The notes under the pieces are model-generated. The model had not been told where the DNA came from and searched no databases. It saw only the letters and a list, made by a program, of their open reading frames with translations. From Candidatus Acetatifactor stercoripullorum (lineage in GTDB: Bacteria; Bacillota; Clostridia; Lachnospirales; Lachnospiraceae): a stretch of 64,000 nt of DNA. This document shows, piece by piece, positions 17,253 to 25,160 of this stretch; the first letter of the stretch is position 1; the number at the start of each line of letters is the position of its first letter. Location: the NCBI GenBank assembly GCA_019114005.1, contig DXGH01000027.1:62001-126000 (forward strand), in the 5' to 3' direction. Position numbers and translations under genes: made by a program.

Positions 17253-17609
17253 GCGGAAATGAAAAAGCTCGTCTCCTATATTTATTATATATAGAAGACG
17301 AGCATATGCCCGTGTTACCACTTCTCTTTATCTGCTTTTCGCAAAGCAGACCTCTTCGGGTCAGTAACCCTATCCGCTGTAACAGGCGGAACCTGTCGCA
17401 GCCTTACTTCTCCTGTCCCGGCCGCTGATAAAGATGGGGTGCCGTTTTTAGTGGAAAAGCTCGGTGCGCTGCTCGGAAGCCATGTTCCATTTCCTTAAGC
17501 TCCATTCCTCTCAGCTATGCCGAAAATGATTTTCTCCGGCCGGAATGCTCTCTGTAAAGCCTCTGTGAAATGTACTCTCTTCGTCACTGCCTTTGTGTGT
17601 TTTTAAATT
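17253..17609 (-). ncRNA. T-box riboswitch leader of metG
   Basis: On the minus strand the leader begins with the T-box entry motif (GACGAAGAGAGTAC, near 17577-17590), continues through a long stem I and reaches the T-box sequence AAGTGGTAACACGGG (around 17308-17323), a variant of AGGGTGGNACCGCG. A terminator stem GCTCGTCT/AGACGAGC (17267-17303) followed by TTTTT comes next. A candidate specifier codon ATG (17488-17490) fits methionine. Uncharged tRNA-Met would stabilise the antiterminator and allow metG transcription. Confidence 0.85.
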
Positions 17610-17615
17610 AAAGTT

Positions 17616-17645
17616 AGAATAGCACAGGAATCATGGAAATGTCAA
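17616..17645 (-). promoter_or_regulatory. metG promoter
   Basis: Minus-strand TTGACA (17640-17645) and TATTCT (17616-17621) are 18 bases apart and place the start of transcription just before the T-box leader. Confidence 0.7.
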
Positions 17646-17746
17646 TCCTTTGCATCAACAAACTGGTAGAATTTGAGCCTTTTGCATGGTACAATGCAAC
17701 ATAAGACATAGCGGAAAATCGGAATTTGACAAAGGAGTGTGATTGC

Positions 17747-17986
17747 TTGAAAAAATTGAATACCATCTTAAACATCATTATGGGGGCTTTTGTTGGTGTA
17801 TTTATCGGGCATGGGATTTATACTGTTTGGAACTTCAAGACTCATCCCAAATTATACGCTATGCGATCGGCGCCGTGGTATACAAGCGTCTTAATGTATG
17901 GTGCATTTACCATCATTGTGTTACTGATTTGCATTGTGATAAAAGCAATCATTAATCATAAATCTAAACAGAGGAACAACCGATAG
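17747..17986 (+). CDS. Small two-helix membrane protein, unknown function
   Basis: 79 residues starting at a TTG (17747) with GGAG ten bases upstream; a shorter spacing does not fit any other start. Two hydrophobic segments (~6-26 and ~46-68) are joined by a short polar loop containing KTHPKLYAMRSAPWY, and the tail is basic (HKSKQRNNR), so both ends are probably cytoplasmic. I do not recognise a family beyond generic DUF3784/DUF3955-like small membrane proteins. It stands alone between metG and the broken reductase gene. Confidence 0.55.
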   Translation: MKKLNTILNIIMGAFVGVFIGHGIYTVWNFKTHPKLYAMRSAPWYTSVLMYGAFTIIVLLICIVIKAIINHKSKQRNNR

Positions 17987-18064
17987 CCTGACCGAATTGC
18001 TATTCGTTTTCATAGAGGAGAGAATATGCCTCAGTTTTGTTCAATGAGAATTTGGAGGAACGGA

Positions 18065-18608
18065 ATGGAAAGGCCAATTACAACGCTATTTATGCTTATG
18101 TCTGTTGACGGAAAAATCAGCACAGGTGCAACAGACGCTTTAGATGTGGATAAGGATTTTCCTAAAATCGCGGGCGTTCAAGAGGGACTGCACCAGTATT
18201 ATGAGATAGAGCAGACAACCGATTTATGGTCGCTCAACTCCGGCAAGGTTCAGGAGAAAATTGGCGTTAACACGAAGAAAATGCCAAACAAGACGCCGAT
18301 TTCCTTTGTGGTAATCGACAACAATCATTTAACTGAACATGGTGTCCGTTATCTTTGCACCCTGTCAAAAGATTACCATACAAACCGGCGGCACGTTAAA
18401 CGGGTTGTTTCTTCGAGAGAAGCTGTTTGATTATATCGATATTGTCGTTGCCCCTGTTTTAATTGGCGGCAAGGACACATCCACCCTGATTGACGGAAAA
18501 TCTCTGCTGTTAGACAGCGAATTATCACACTTAGGAGTGTTGAAATTGCAGGATTGTATTGTTTTGGAGGACTCATACCTCAGATTGCGTTATAAAGTGA
18601 TTCGCTGA
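18065..18608 (+). pseudogene. Broken RibD C-terminal-domain reductase
   Basis: The first frame (18065-18430) begins MERPITTLFMLMSVDGKIS, the typical start of dihydrofolate-reductase-like RibD_C proteins, and keeps homology up to LTEHGVRYLC. The C-terminal half continues in another frame (to 18608): ITIQTGGTLNGLFLREKLFDYI and VVAPVLIGGKDTSTL. Between the two parts the ~45-residue stretch normally found in the family is missing, so a deletion that also shifted the frame is the simplest explanation. A good ribosome binding site (GGAGG) remains. The intact protein would have been an NADPH-dependent pyrimidine or pterin reductase. Confidence 0.8.
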
Positions 18609-18708
18609 CCAGCTTCCCATTTATTGGGGCATCAAGCAGAGTGTCAAATCGGAATTCCCAATATGCAAGAAAATCGCGACACAGACGCTTTTATAGCTGC
18701 ATATATTA

Positions 18709-18753
18709 GTTGACTCAGTCCTCTAAATTTTCTATATTGTGGACAGAGTCAAC
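18709..18753 (+). promoter_or_regulatory. Promoter and overlapping palindromic operator of the MarR-GNAT gene
   Basis: TTGACT (18710-18715) and TATATT (18733-18738) are 17 bases apart. The inverted repeat GTTGACTCAGTCC (18709-18721) / GGACAGAGTCAAC (18741-18753), with one mismatch, brackets the promoter, one arm covering the -35 box and the other the start region. This is a typical place for MarR autorepression. Confidence 0.65.
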
Positions 18754-18780
18754 AATTTACATTTGAAGGGAAACAAAGAC

Positions 18781-19695
18781 ATGAAGGAAATTGATATCAT
18801 TACAGAAATCAGAAGCTTTAACCGGTTTTACACAGGTATTTTAGGCCTGCTGAACCAGCACATTCTGGACTCCGGCTATTCTTTGACAGAATCAAGGGTT
18901 CTTTTTGAAATCAGCAAGACAGAATGCTGTACGGCCAATCAGCTCTGCTCCACGCTGGATATTGACCGCAGCTACATGAGCAGAATCATACGGAAGTTTG
19001 AGAAAAACGGATTGCTTATCCGTCAGACAGACAGCTCCGACAGCCGCAACATGGAAATTCAGCTGACCGAAAAGGGAAATCAGGTGTTCCAGGAATTGAA
19101 TCACCGTTCCAACGAACAGGTCAGAGGTCTCATCACAGGCCTGAACGATGGGGAAAAGGAAAGCCTGATTCATTCCATGCGCACCGTCAAGAAATTTTTT
19201 TCCATGGCGTCAAAAAACATATCCATTCGCCCCTTTCAGGAAAAAGACATAGAATATGTGATCGACAGACAATTATCCCTGTATCAATCAGAAAGACAGT
19301 TCACCACACAGACCTGGAAAAAATATCTCACACAAGGAGTGCTGGAGCTTGTGGAAAAATTTGATCCAAAAAAGGACTGTATGCTGATACTGGAATGCGG
19401 CGGAAATGCTTCGGGCTGTATCGCCATCACTCACACCCAGGACAATACGGCACAATTAAGGTACTTTTTCCTGGAGCCGGAAATACGGGGGCTGGGAGCC
19501 GGCACTGCCCTTTTGAATCAGGCCTTGGAATTTTGCCGGGAGAAAAATTATTCCCATGTATTCCTCTGGACAGTGAGTGCCCAGGAATCTGCAAGAAGGC
19601 TTTACCAAAAGGCAGGCTTCCGAATCTCTCAGACAAGCGAAAATAATACCTGGGGAAGCCCGGTGCTGGAAGAAAAATGGGACTTGGATTTATAA
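18781..19695 (+). CDS. MarR-type regulator fused to a GNAT acetyltransferase
   Basis: 304 residues from an ATG at 18781. Residues ~1-140 are a MarR winged helix (TANQLCSTLDIDRSYMSRII as recognition region, DSSDSRNMEIQLTEKG as wing). Residues ~150-304 are a GNAT domain with acetyl-CoA motif FLEPEIRGLGAGTALLNQAL and SARRLYQKAGF. Fusions of this type are known in Gram-positive bacteria and are usually annotated as bifunctional helix-turn-helix/GNAT proteins; the acetylated substrate and the regulon are unknown. A palindrome at its promoter suggests autoregulation. Confidence 0.88.
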   Translation: MKEIDIITEIRSFNRFYTGILGLLNQHILDSGYSLTESRVLFEISKTECCTANQLCSTLDIDRSYMSRIIRKFEKNGLLIRQTDSSDSRNMEIQLTEKGNQVFQELNHRSNEQVRGLITGLNDGEKESLIHSMRTVKKFFSMASKNISIRPFQEKDIEYVIDRQLSLYQSERQFTTQTWKKYLTQGVLELVEKFDPKKDCMLILECGGNASGCIAITHTQDNTAQLRYFFLEPEIRGLGAGTALLNQALEFCREKNYSHVFLWTVSAQESARRLYQKAGFRISQTSENNTWGSPVLEEKWDLDL

Positions 19696-19727
19696 TAGTT
19701 CTTCCCGCACCGGAGCTTTCCCGGCAG

Positions 19728-20756
19728 TCACCGTCTCACCCGGACGTCCCCGCTGGCAAAGCTGCAGGAAACGGAATACTGCGGGCTCTCCCCCACACTT
19801 CCCTCCGCCCAGTTTCCTTTATCGTTGAAGGACAAAGCCTGGTCGAAGGAGGTCTGAATACTGCCGCTTGTGGTTCTTGCTTCAAAGGAAAAGGTGCAAT
19901 CCTGCGGCAGGTGCAGCTTGGCGTCACCGCTGCTTCCCCTTAGATCAATATCTCCCCCAAGGGTTGTCACTCCCAGGGAGATGTCCCCGCTGCCTGTCTC
20001 TATCCGGGCCGCTCCTCCAGCATCCCCCACCTGAATGTCTCCGCTGCCTGCGGAAGCGCTCAGATTTCCCTGACAGAGTCCGATTTCCGTATCGCCGCTG
20101 GATGCGCTTGTCTGCAGATTCCCCCGGCAGCTGCCAATCTCCTGATCCCCGCTGGAAGAGTTCACCTGCAGATTTCCACTGCAGCTTCCTATATTTATGT
20201 CGCCGCTGGCAGTGGACAGCGTAAAATCCCCTTCACAGACTTCGATTTCCACATCGCCGCTGGATGCGGAAATGCTGCCTGCTGCCGTCCGCAAAAGTTC
20301 GGCCTGCACGTCCCCGCTTCCACTTTCCACCTCCAGCGTATCCAGCTGTTCAAAAAGCACCCCCGGAACATACAGCTTTACATACTCCCTTTTCCATCCC
20401 CCAAAGAAGTTCCGGTCTTTATCCCTGCGGACGGACACCACACCGCCTGTCTTTTCCAAGGCTGCATATTCCTCTTCCTTCGCCTTATAGGAAAAATATT
20501 CCTCCAAAATCAGAGCTTCCCCCTCCGTCTCACAAAAAATAATATCACATCCCGTCTTGGAAAAATCCACCTTTAATTGTGACACATCTGTCACATTCAA
20601 TTCCCGGGTATTCTGCAGTGTACAGAAAGGGTCTCCGCTCTTCCACTCCCAGCCCAATTTTTTGCCCCCTCCCGGCAGGCAGTAAATCAGCACCGCTGTC
20701 AGGCAAAGGGCCAGCACAGTTAAAATTACAATCAAAGCTATTTTAAGTCCCTTCAT
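19728..20756 (-). CDS. DUF4097 beta-helix envelope protein with 18-residue repeats
   Basis: 342 residues. An N-terminal membrane anchor (~5-27) is followed by an extracellular domain made of SGD-type beta-helix coils. Between residues ~165 and 235 the coils repeat every 18 residues with a cysteine in the same place: Cys174, Cys192, Cys210, Cys228, each in a context like IGSCxGNL. DUF4097 proteins typically follow PadR and HAAS genes, and the operon here has exactly that order. A role in sensing or shielding the cell surface is often supposed, but none is proven. Start at 20756 chosen because GAGGGG precedes it. Confidence 0.82.
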   Translation of the reverse strand: MKGLKIALIVILTVLALCLTAVLIYCLPGGGKKLGWEWKSGDPFCTLQNTRELNVTDVSQLKVDFSKTGCDIIFCETEGEALILEEYFSYKAKEEEYAALEKTGGVVSVRRDKDRNFFGGWKREYVKLYVPGVLFEQLDTLEVESGSGDVQAELLRTAAGSISASSGDVEIEVCEGDFTLSTASGDINIGSCSGNLQVNSSSGDQEIGSCRGNLQTSASSGDTEIGLCQGNLSASAGSGDIQVGDAGGAARIETGSGDISLGVTTLGGDIDLRGSSGDAKLHLPQDCTFSFEARTTSGSIQTSFDQALSFNDKGNWAEGSVGESPQYSVSCSFASGDVRVRR

Positions 20757-20766
20757 GGCGCCCCTC

Positions 20767-21459
20767 TCATTTCTCATCCTTCTTCAGACTGAATACAAGC
20801 GAAATAATGCTTTCCAGGCAGGCTAAAATCAAAAAGATCACCCAGGTAATCCCCCAGGCTCCTGTGGTAAAGCTCACCACAAAATAGCAGGCAATCCCCA
20901 GAGTCCACAGAACAGTGCTCAAAGCGTCCTTTACCGCCTTATCCTTTTTCCGCTCGTTTTTCCATGCCTTGTACTCTTCCACCATGTTTTCCTCTTTTTT
21001 CTGATACTTGGGATACATCATGGAACTATAAATCAGCATACAGGTAGGAGGAATGCAGAGAATGCAGGCGAAAATCACGCCAATCATTCCTGTCTCCATT
21101 CCAAGCAGGCTTTCTGTGTAATCCTCAAGACTGGCAAAAATAAGAAGCACCGCCAGAGCCAGAATATAAATCCCCACAGAAGCAGACGTAATCACCGCTC
21201 TTTTTTTCTGAAACTGCTGTCGGCCCAGGGGCTCCCTTTCCTCTTCCTCCCCTCTCAGCTCCGAAAACAGCTCCTCCACATTCCCTATGGAATGAATCAC
21301 AATGTCAAAGGCGTCCTCCTCCTTGTAGCCCTGGCTTAGCAGATCCGCCATTTTTTCCTCTCCATTGTTTATGATTTCCTCCCGCAGATCTACCGCCGCT
21401 CTGGTCTTGGGCGCATCCTCAAATAATTCCTCTATATATTCTCTGATTTTCTGATTCAT
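20767..21459 (-). CDS. HAAS-domain membrane protein (permease prefix domain 1-like)
   Basis: 230 residues. The first ~70 residues are a helical HAAS signalling domain (IREYIEELFEDAP, then LREEIINNGEEKMADLLSQGY). Four hydrophobic segments follow (~90-110, 120-145, 180-200 and 205-225), separated by a charged cytoplasmic loop (KYQKKEENMVEEYKAWKNER). Such proteins lie between padR and DUF4097 genes in Firmicutes and probably transmit or receive a membrane signal. Its start codon follows a usable AGGGAAA, and its end abuts the DUF4097 gene. Confidence 0.82.
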   Translation of the reverse strand: MNQKIREYIEELFEDAPKTRAAVDLREEIINNGEEKMADLLSQGYKEEDAFDIVIHSIGNVEELFSELRGEEEEREPLGRQQFQKKRAVITSASVGIYILALAVLLIFASLEDYTESLLGMETGMIGVIFACILCIPPTCMLIYSSMMYPKYQKKEENMVEEYKAWKNERKKDKAVKDALSTVLWTLGIACYFVVSFTTGAWGITWVIFLILACLESIISLVFSLKKDEK

Positions 21460-21537
21460 ATTTCCCTCTTTTCTGCGCCTGCGCGCTATTGCTCTTTTCC
21501 TTTCACTATCTCTTTTCAGTCTCCTTTGGCAAATGAC

Positions 21538-21861
21538 TTACACAAGGAGCCTGTCGATCATATTCTTGGCCTCTTCCCACTCCTTTTTATATCTGTAGTA
21601 GGCCTCCCGTCCGCTTTCCGTAATGCTGTAGTAGCGGCGTCTGGCACCCACATTCTCATCTCCCCAGTAGGTGCGGATATAGCCTGCCTGTTCCAGCCTC
21701 CGGAAAGCTGTGTACAGGGTAGCCTCCTTCAGCTCGTAGGCGTTTCCCGTCTTTTTCATAATATCCTTGTTGATCTGATAGCCATAGCTGTCATGAGAAA
21801 GCAGGCTGGCCAGAATGATGGTCTCCGTATGTCCCCTCAAAATATCGGACGTAATAGACAT
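21538..21861 (-). CDS. PadR-family transcriptional repressor
   Basis: 107 residues. The PadR winged helix is clear: SDILRGHTETIILASLLSHDSYGYQI, ELKEATLYTAFRRLEQAGYI and the wing YWGDENVGARRRYYSITESGR; a short C-terminal helix gives dimerisation. It is the first gene of the PadR-HAAS-DUF4097 operon, and an inverted repeat at its promoter suggests it represses itself and the two genes after it. The inducer is unknown. Confidence 0.92.
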   Translation of the reverse strand: MSITSDILRGHTETIILASLLSHDSYGYQINKDIMKKTGNAYELKEATLYTAFRRLEQAGYIRTYWGDENVGARRRYYSITESGREAYYRYKKEWEEAKNMIDRLLV

Positions 21862-21888
21862 TCCCTCACTCCTTCCTTTTGTACGACT

Positions 21889-21924
21889 AACATATCACGA
21901 TATACCTCATCTGTCAAGGTATAT
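21889..21924 (-). promoter_or_regulatory. padR operon promoter with palindromic operator
   Basis: Minus-strand TTGACA (21912-21917) and TATGTT (21889-21894) are 17 bases apart. The palindrome ATATACC (21900-21906) / GGTATAT (21918-21924) brackets the -35 box, so a dimer bound there would block polymerase. Confidence 0.65.
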
Positions 21925-21964
21925 TTATAATTAATATATTTTAATAATTGCTGTAAATTGCCGC

Positions 21965-21997
21965 AAAAAAGCAGGAACTCCCTCTTTGGGGAGTTCC
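21965..21997 (-). terminator. Terminator of the GH105/ABC transporter operon
   Basis: Arms GGAACTCCC (21974-21982) and GGGAGTTCC (21988-21997) form a stem with a five-base loop and a minus-strand T-run follows (21965-21970 as A's). It lies just downstream of the last gene of the leftward locus. Confidence 0.85.
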
Positions 21998-22013
21998 CGC
22001 CTTTCTTTGTTTC

Positions 22014-23171
22014 TTATTCTTTATCAGACGCCCTTTCGCGCTCTTTTTCCGCTTTGCAGTGTACCTCCAGGCATTTCTCATACTGGCTTTCATCACAGGG
22101 TATGTCTACCCACTGTTTTGTCCAGTCGGACAGATAGGCGGCATTGACATTTTCCAGCGCTCTTAATCCATCTGAAAATCCAGCCAGAGGCACAGCCTTT
22201 CCCTGGATGGTGTCTGCAAAATTCTGCAGCACAATCAAATATTCATCCTTCTCCTGAAGAATCTCCTTACTCTCCTTCACATAGGGGATCACCGGGTTAG
22301 ACTCTTCTGCGGTCTTGGACACCTGAGCAGTTGAGGAGGCGTTTTTGTAAAAGGTGAGCACACGATTATCCTCCACCGTAAGCTTTCCCATGTCTCCATG
22401 GATTTCCAGACGGTTGGTGCCGGGAGAATCCCCGGTGGAGGAAAAGAAGGTCCCCTCCATGCCATTTTCATAAGAAAACAAAAGAGTAGCCTCATCGTCT
22501 ACGGAAATGGAGCTGTAGCGCCCATAGCGGATTCTGGCAAACACCCGGGAAGGCTGCCCGAACAGCCAATTCCACATATCCATAAGATGCTGGCACTGGT
22601 TTAACAAAAGGCCTCCACCCTCGCCATTCCAGGTGCTGCGCCAGGCAGACATTTTATGATAATATTCCGGTCTGTACCAGAAATTTGCAGTCCACAGCAC
22701 ATGGTGCAGACGCCCCAGCTCTTGTCTCTCTAAGAGTTCCTTCACCTGCCGGTAAATTTCTCTTGCGCGCCAGTTAAAAATCATGGCCTCCACCAAAGGC
22801 TCCCCGTCGCCATCCGCCCCTTCCAGGCGCTTTCTGCCGTCCACAACTCTCCCACACTCTAAAGCAGTGATCCCCAAGGGCTTTTCGCAAAGCACATGAA
22901 GTCCTGCCGCCTTCGCCTTTTCAGCCATGCGGACATGCTCTCTGTGGGGCGTAGTAATAATCAACGCGTCAAATTCCTCTGCCGCCTCAAACATGCTGTC
23001 CTCATGAGGAAAAATTTTTACCTGGGGCATCTCCCGGCGGATTTTGTCCTGCATCTTAGGATTTCTGCAAAGAATGCCAAACAGAGAAAGGCCTTCAATC
23101 TGTCCCTTGTAAATCCGGTCCGCATACTTGCTCCCCATATTGCCATAGCCTGCGATCACTGCTTTTTTCAC
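22014..23171 (-). CDS. Gfo/Idh/MocA-family oxidoreductase
   Basis: 385 residues. An N-terminal Rossmann fold starts KKAVIAGYGNMGSKYADRI and contains the family lysine in CEKPLG. The C-terminal alpha/beta domain holds the substrate-site pattern NQCQHLMDMWNWLFG. These enzymes oxidise or reduce sugar hydroxyls with NAD(P). It is the last gene of the leftward locus after the Zn-alcohol dehydrogenase, with a 35-base gap, and is followed by the operon terminator. The final ~30 residues are charged and probably disordered. The exact sugar is unknown, but a uronic-acid or inositol-like product is plausible from the GH105 context. Confidence 0.88.
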   Translation of the reverse strand: MKKAVIAGYGNMGSKYADRIYKGQIEGLSLFGILCRNPKMQDKIRREMPQVKIFPHEDSMFEAAEEFDALIITTPHREHVRMAEKAKAAGLHVLCEKPLGITALECGRVVDGRKRLEGADGDGEPLVEAMIFNWRAREIYRQVKELLERQELGRLHHVLWTANFWYRPEYYHKMSAWRSTWNGEGGGLLLNQCQHLMDMWNWLFGQPSRVFARIRYGRYSSISVDDEATLLFSYENGMEGTFFSSTGDSPGTNRLEIHGDMGKLTVEDNRVLTFYKNASSTAQVSKTAEESNPVIPYVKESKEILQEKDEYLIVLQNFADTIQGKAVPLAGFSDGLRALENVNAAYLSDWTKQWVDIPCDESQYEKCLEVHCKAEKERERASDKE

Positions 23172-23206
23172 TAGTTTTCCTGCCTTTCTTCTATTCTGCC
23201 TTTCCT

Positions 23207-24283
23207 CTACGGCGTCAGCATCACCTTTAGCGCCGTATCATCCTCCTGCGCAGTCTCAAAAGCCTTTTCCCACTGCGCAAGGTGGAAGCTGTGGCTTACC
23301 AGGCCTTCCGTTTTGATCCATCCGGCCCTGATCCCCTCTATCACTGCCGGGAAAGTCCGCGCGGAAAGATGAGAGCCCTTGATGGTCAGCTCCTTTCCGT
23401 CCCCGATCACATTCCAGTCAGCGCTTACCTTGTCGGCAAACACGCCCATCTGCACATACCTTCCATGGTTTCTCAAAAGGGAAAGACCCTGGCTTACGCT
23501 GACGCCGCTCCCGGAGGCCTCTATATACACATCACAGCCCCTGCCCTCTGTCAGCGCAAGGATACGCTTTGTCACATCTTCCTTTGACGGATTCATGGTC
23601 ACGTCAGCTCCAAATTCCAGTCCCTTTGCCACCCGGAAATCCTTTACATCCAGTCCGATCACCTTTGCCGGAAGCCTCAGCTTAGCCATATTCACCATGG
23701 AGAGTCCAATGGCTCCAAGGCCTGCCACCACTACCACATCCTCATGTCCGATCTCCGCAAGTTCCACCGCGTGCATACCGCAGGCAATGGGCTCGATGAG
23801 CACCGACTGCTGTGGAGTAAATTCCGCCGGTATTCTGTGGACAATTGAATTTTTGTGAAGCTTCATATACTGTGCAAAGCCTCCCGCAGCGTGCTGTTTA
23901 AAGCCATATACTGCGGACTTCTGACACATCCAGTAAATGCCCCTCCTGCAGTAGTCACACTCCCCACAGGGAACAATCTGCTCTGCGCATACCACGTCGC
24001 CTGCCTTCCACTGCGCCACATCCTCTCCTGTGCGGAGGATTTCACCGTAAAACTCATGTCCTCCGATCACAGGCGCTTCAATGTATCTGTCCTTGGGTCC
24101 GCTTCCCCAGATTCGTATGCCTCCGTGATAGGCCTTGATATCTCCCGCGCAGATGCCGCAGCCCCTGACCTTTAAAAGAATCTCCTCCGGCCCGATATCC
24201 GGTACATCCACAGTTTCATAGCGATTGTCAAAAGGCGCATACTGTACCAGCGCTTTCATCTTTGCTTTTACATTTTCACTCAT
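23207..24283 (-). CDS. Zinc-dependent alcohol (sugar alcohol) dehydrogenase
   Basis: 358 residues. The medium-chain dehydrogenase pattern is complete: catalytic zinc ligands in GCGICAGD and GGHEFYGE, four structural-zinc cysteines in CGECDYCRRGIYWMC, and the NAD fold in VVVAGLGAIGLSMV. Related enzymes are sorbitol, threonine or galactitol dehydrogenases. It probably oxidises a hydroxyl of a sugar released by the locus. Start at 24283 is supported by GAAAGGG six bases before; a second ATG at 24301 is also possible, where the gene would directly follow the permease stop. Confidence 0.9.
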   Translation of the reverse strand: MSENVKAKMKALVQYAPFDNRYETVDVPDIGPEEILLKVRGCGICAGDIKAYHGGIRIWGSGPKDRYIEAPVIGGHEFYGEILRTGEDVAQWKAGDVVCAEQIVPCGECDYCRRGIYWMCQKSAVYGFKQHAAGGFAQYMKLHKNSIVHRIPAEFTPQQSVLIEPIACGMHAVELAEIGHEDVVVVAGLGAIGLSMVNMAKLRLPAKVIGLDVKDFRVAKGLEFGADVTMNPSKEDVTKRILALTEGRGCDVYIEASGSGVSVSQGLSLLRNHGRYVQMGVFADKVSADWNVIGDGKELTIKGSHLSARTFPAVIEGIRAGWIKTEGLVSHSFHLAQWEKAFETAQEDDTALKVMLTP

Positions 24284-24302
24284 AGAATCCCTTTCTTTCA
24301 TT

Positions 24303-25142
24303 TTATCCCTTTATACCGGTGGATGCAATTCCCTCCACCAAATATTTCTGCATGGTGAGAAAAATAATAAAAATCGGCAGAAGCGACAGTGTTGCCATGG
24401 CAAACATGGCCCCCCAGTCTGAACCTGAGGTCGGATCGGAAAACAGCTTCAGGGCCAGACTCACCGGGTATTTGCTTGGTCTGTTCAAATACAGCAGCGC
24501 CGCCAGAAAATCATCCCAGCGCCACATAAAGGAAAAAATTGCGCTTGTGACAATGGAAGACTTAATCAGGGGCAGGATAATCTGTACAAAGATCTGCACG
24601 GTTCCCGCGCCGTCAATTCTGGCCGCCTCGTCCAGCTCTATGGGAATCCCCTTGATAAACTGCACATTCAAAAATACGAAAAATCCCTGAGCACAATATT
24701 GAGGAACAATCAAAGGCAGATAGGTTCCCACCCATCCAAGCTGATTGAACAGAATATACTGCGGAATCATAATCACCTGAAAGGGAATCATCATGGACAG
24801 CAGCACACAGCCAAACCAGAATTTCTTAAATGGAAAACTGCACCTTGCAAATCCAAAGCCTACCAGGGAGGAGGATACAACCGCCCCCAGAGTGGCAACG
24901 GTGGAGATAAACAGGGAATTTCCGAAGAATGTGGAAAAGCTGTACCCTGCAAAGCCTTTCCAGCCGGTGATGTAATTGTCCACGGTAAAGGCTTCCGGCA
25001 AAAGCCGCTGCGCCGAATTCAAAATTTCATTGGAGGTCTTAAAGGAGCCGAAGATCATCCACAAAACGGGATAGATCATCACCAATGCAAACAGAAATAC
25101 GAACACATGATAAATTACCGTATAAATTCTTTTTTTCCTCAT
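24303..25142 (-). CDS. CUT1 ABC sugar transporter permease (MalG-like)
   Basis: 279 residues with six membrane helices. The EAA loop for docking of the ATPase is visible as IELDEAARIDGAGTVQIFVQIILPL. The C-terminus ends in MQKYLVEGIASTGIKG, typical of MalG-type subunits. Together with the following permease and the binding protein it forms a binding-protein-dependent importer. The genes are spaced 18-25 bases apart. No ATPase is encoded in this locus. Confidence 0.93.
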   Translation of the reverse strand: MRKKRIYTVIYHVFVFLFALVMIYPVLWMIFGSFKTSNEILNSAQRLLPEAFTVDNYITGWKGFAGYSFSTFFGNSLFISTVATLGAVVSSSLVGFGFARCSFPFKKFWFGCVLLSMMIPFQVIMIPQYILFNQLGWVGTYLPLIVPQYCAQGFFVFLNVQFIKGIPIELDEAARIDGAGTVQIFVQIILPLIKSSIVTSAIFSFMWRWDDFLAALLYLNRPSKYPVSLALKLFSDPTSGSDWGAMFAMATLSLLPIFIIFLTMQKYLVEGIASTGIKG

Positions 25143-25160
25143 GCACCTCTCCTTTCCGGC

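Noticed and set aside
17260..17620. Short plus-strand frames in the metG leader
   Set aside because: The stretch is explained by a minus-strand T-box leader with promoter and terminator; the frames have no start sites.
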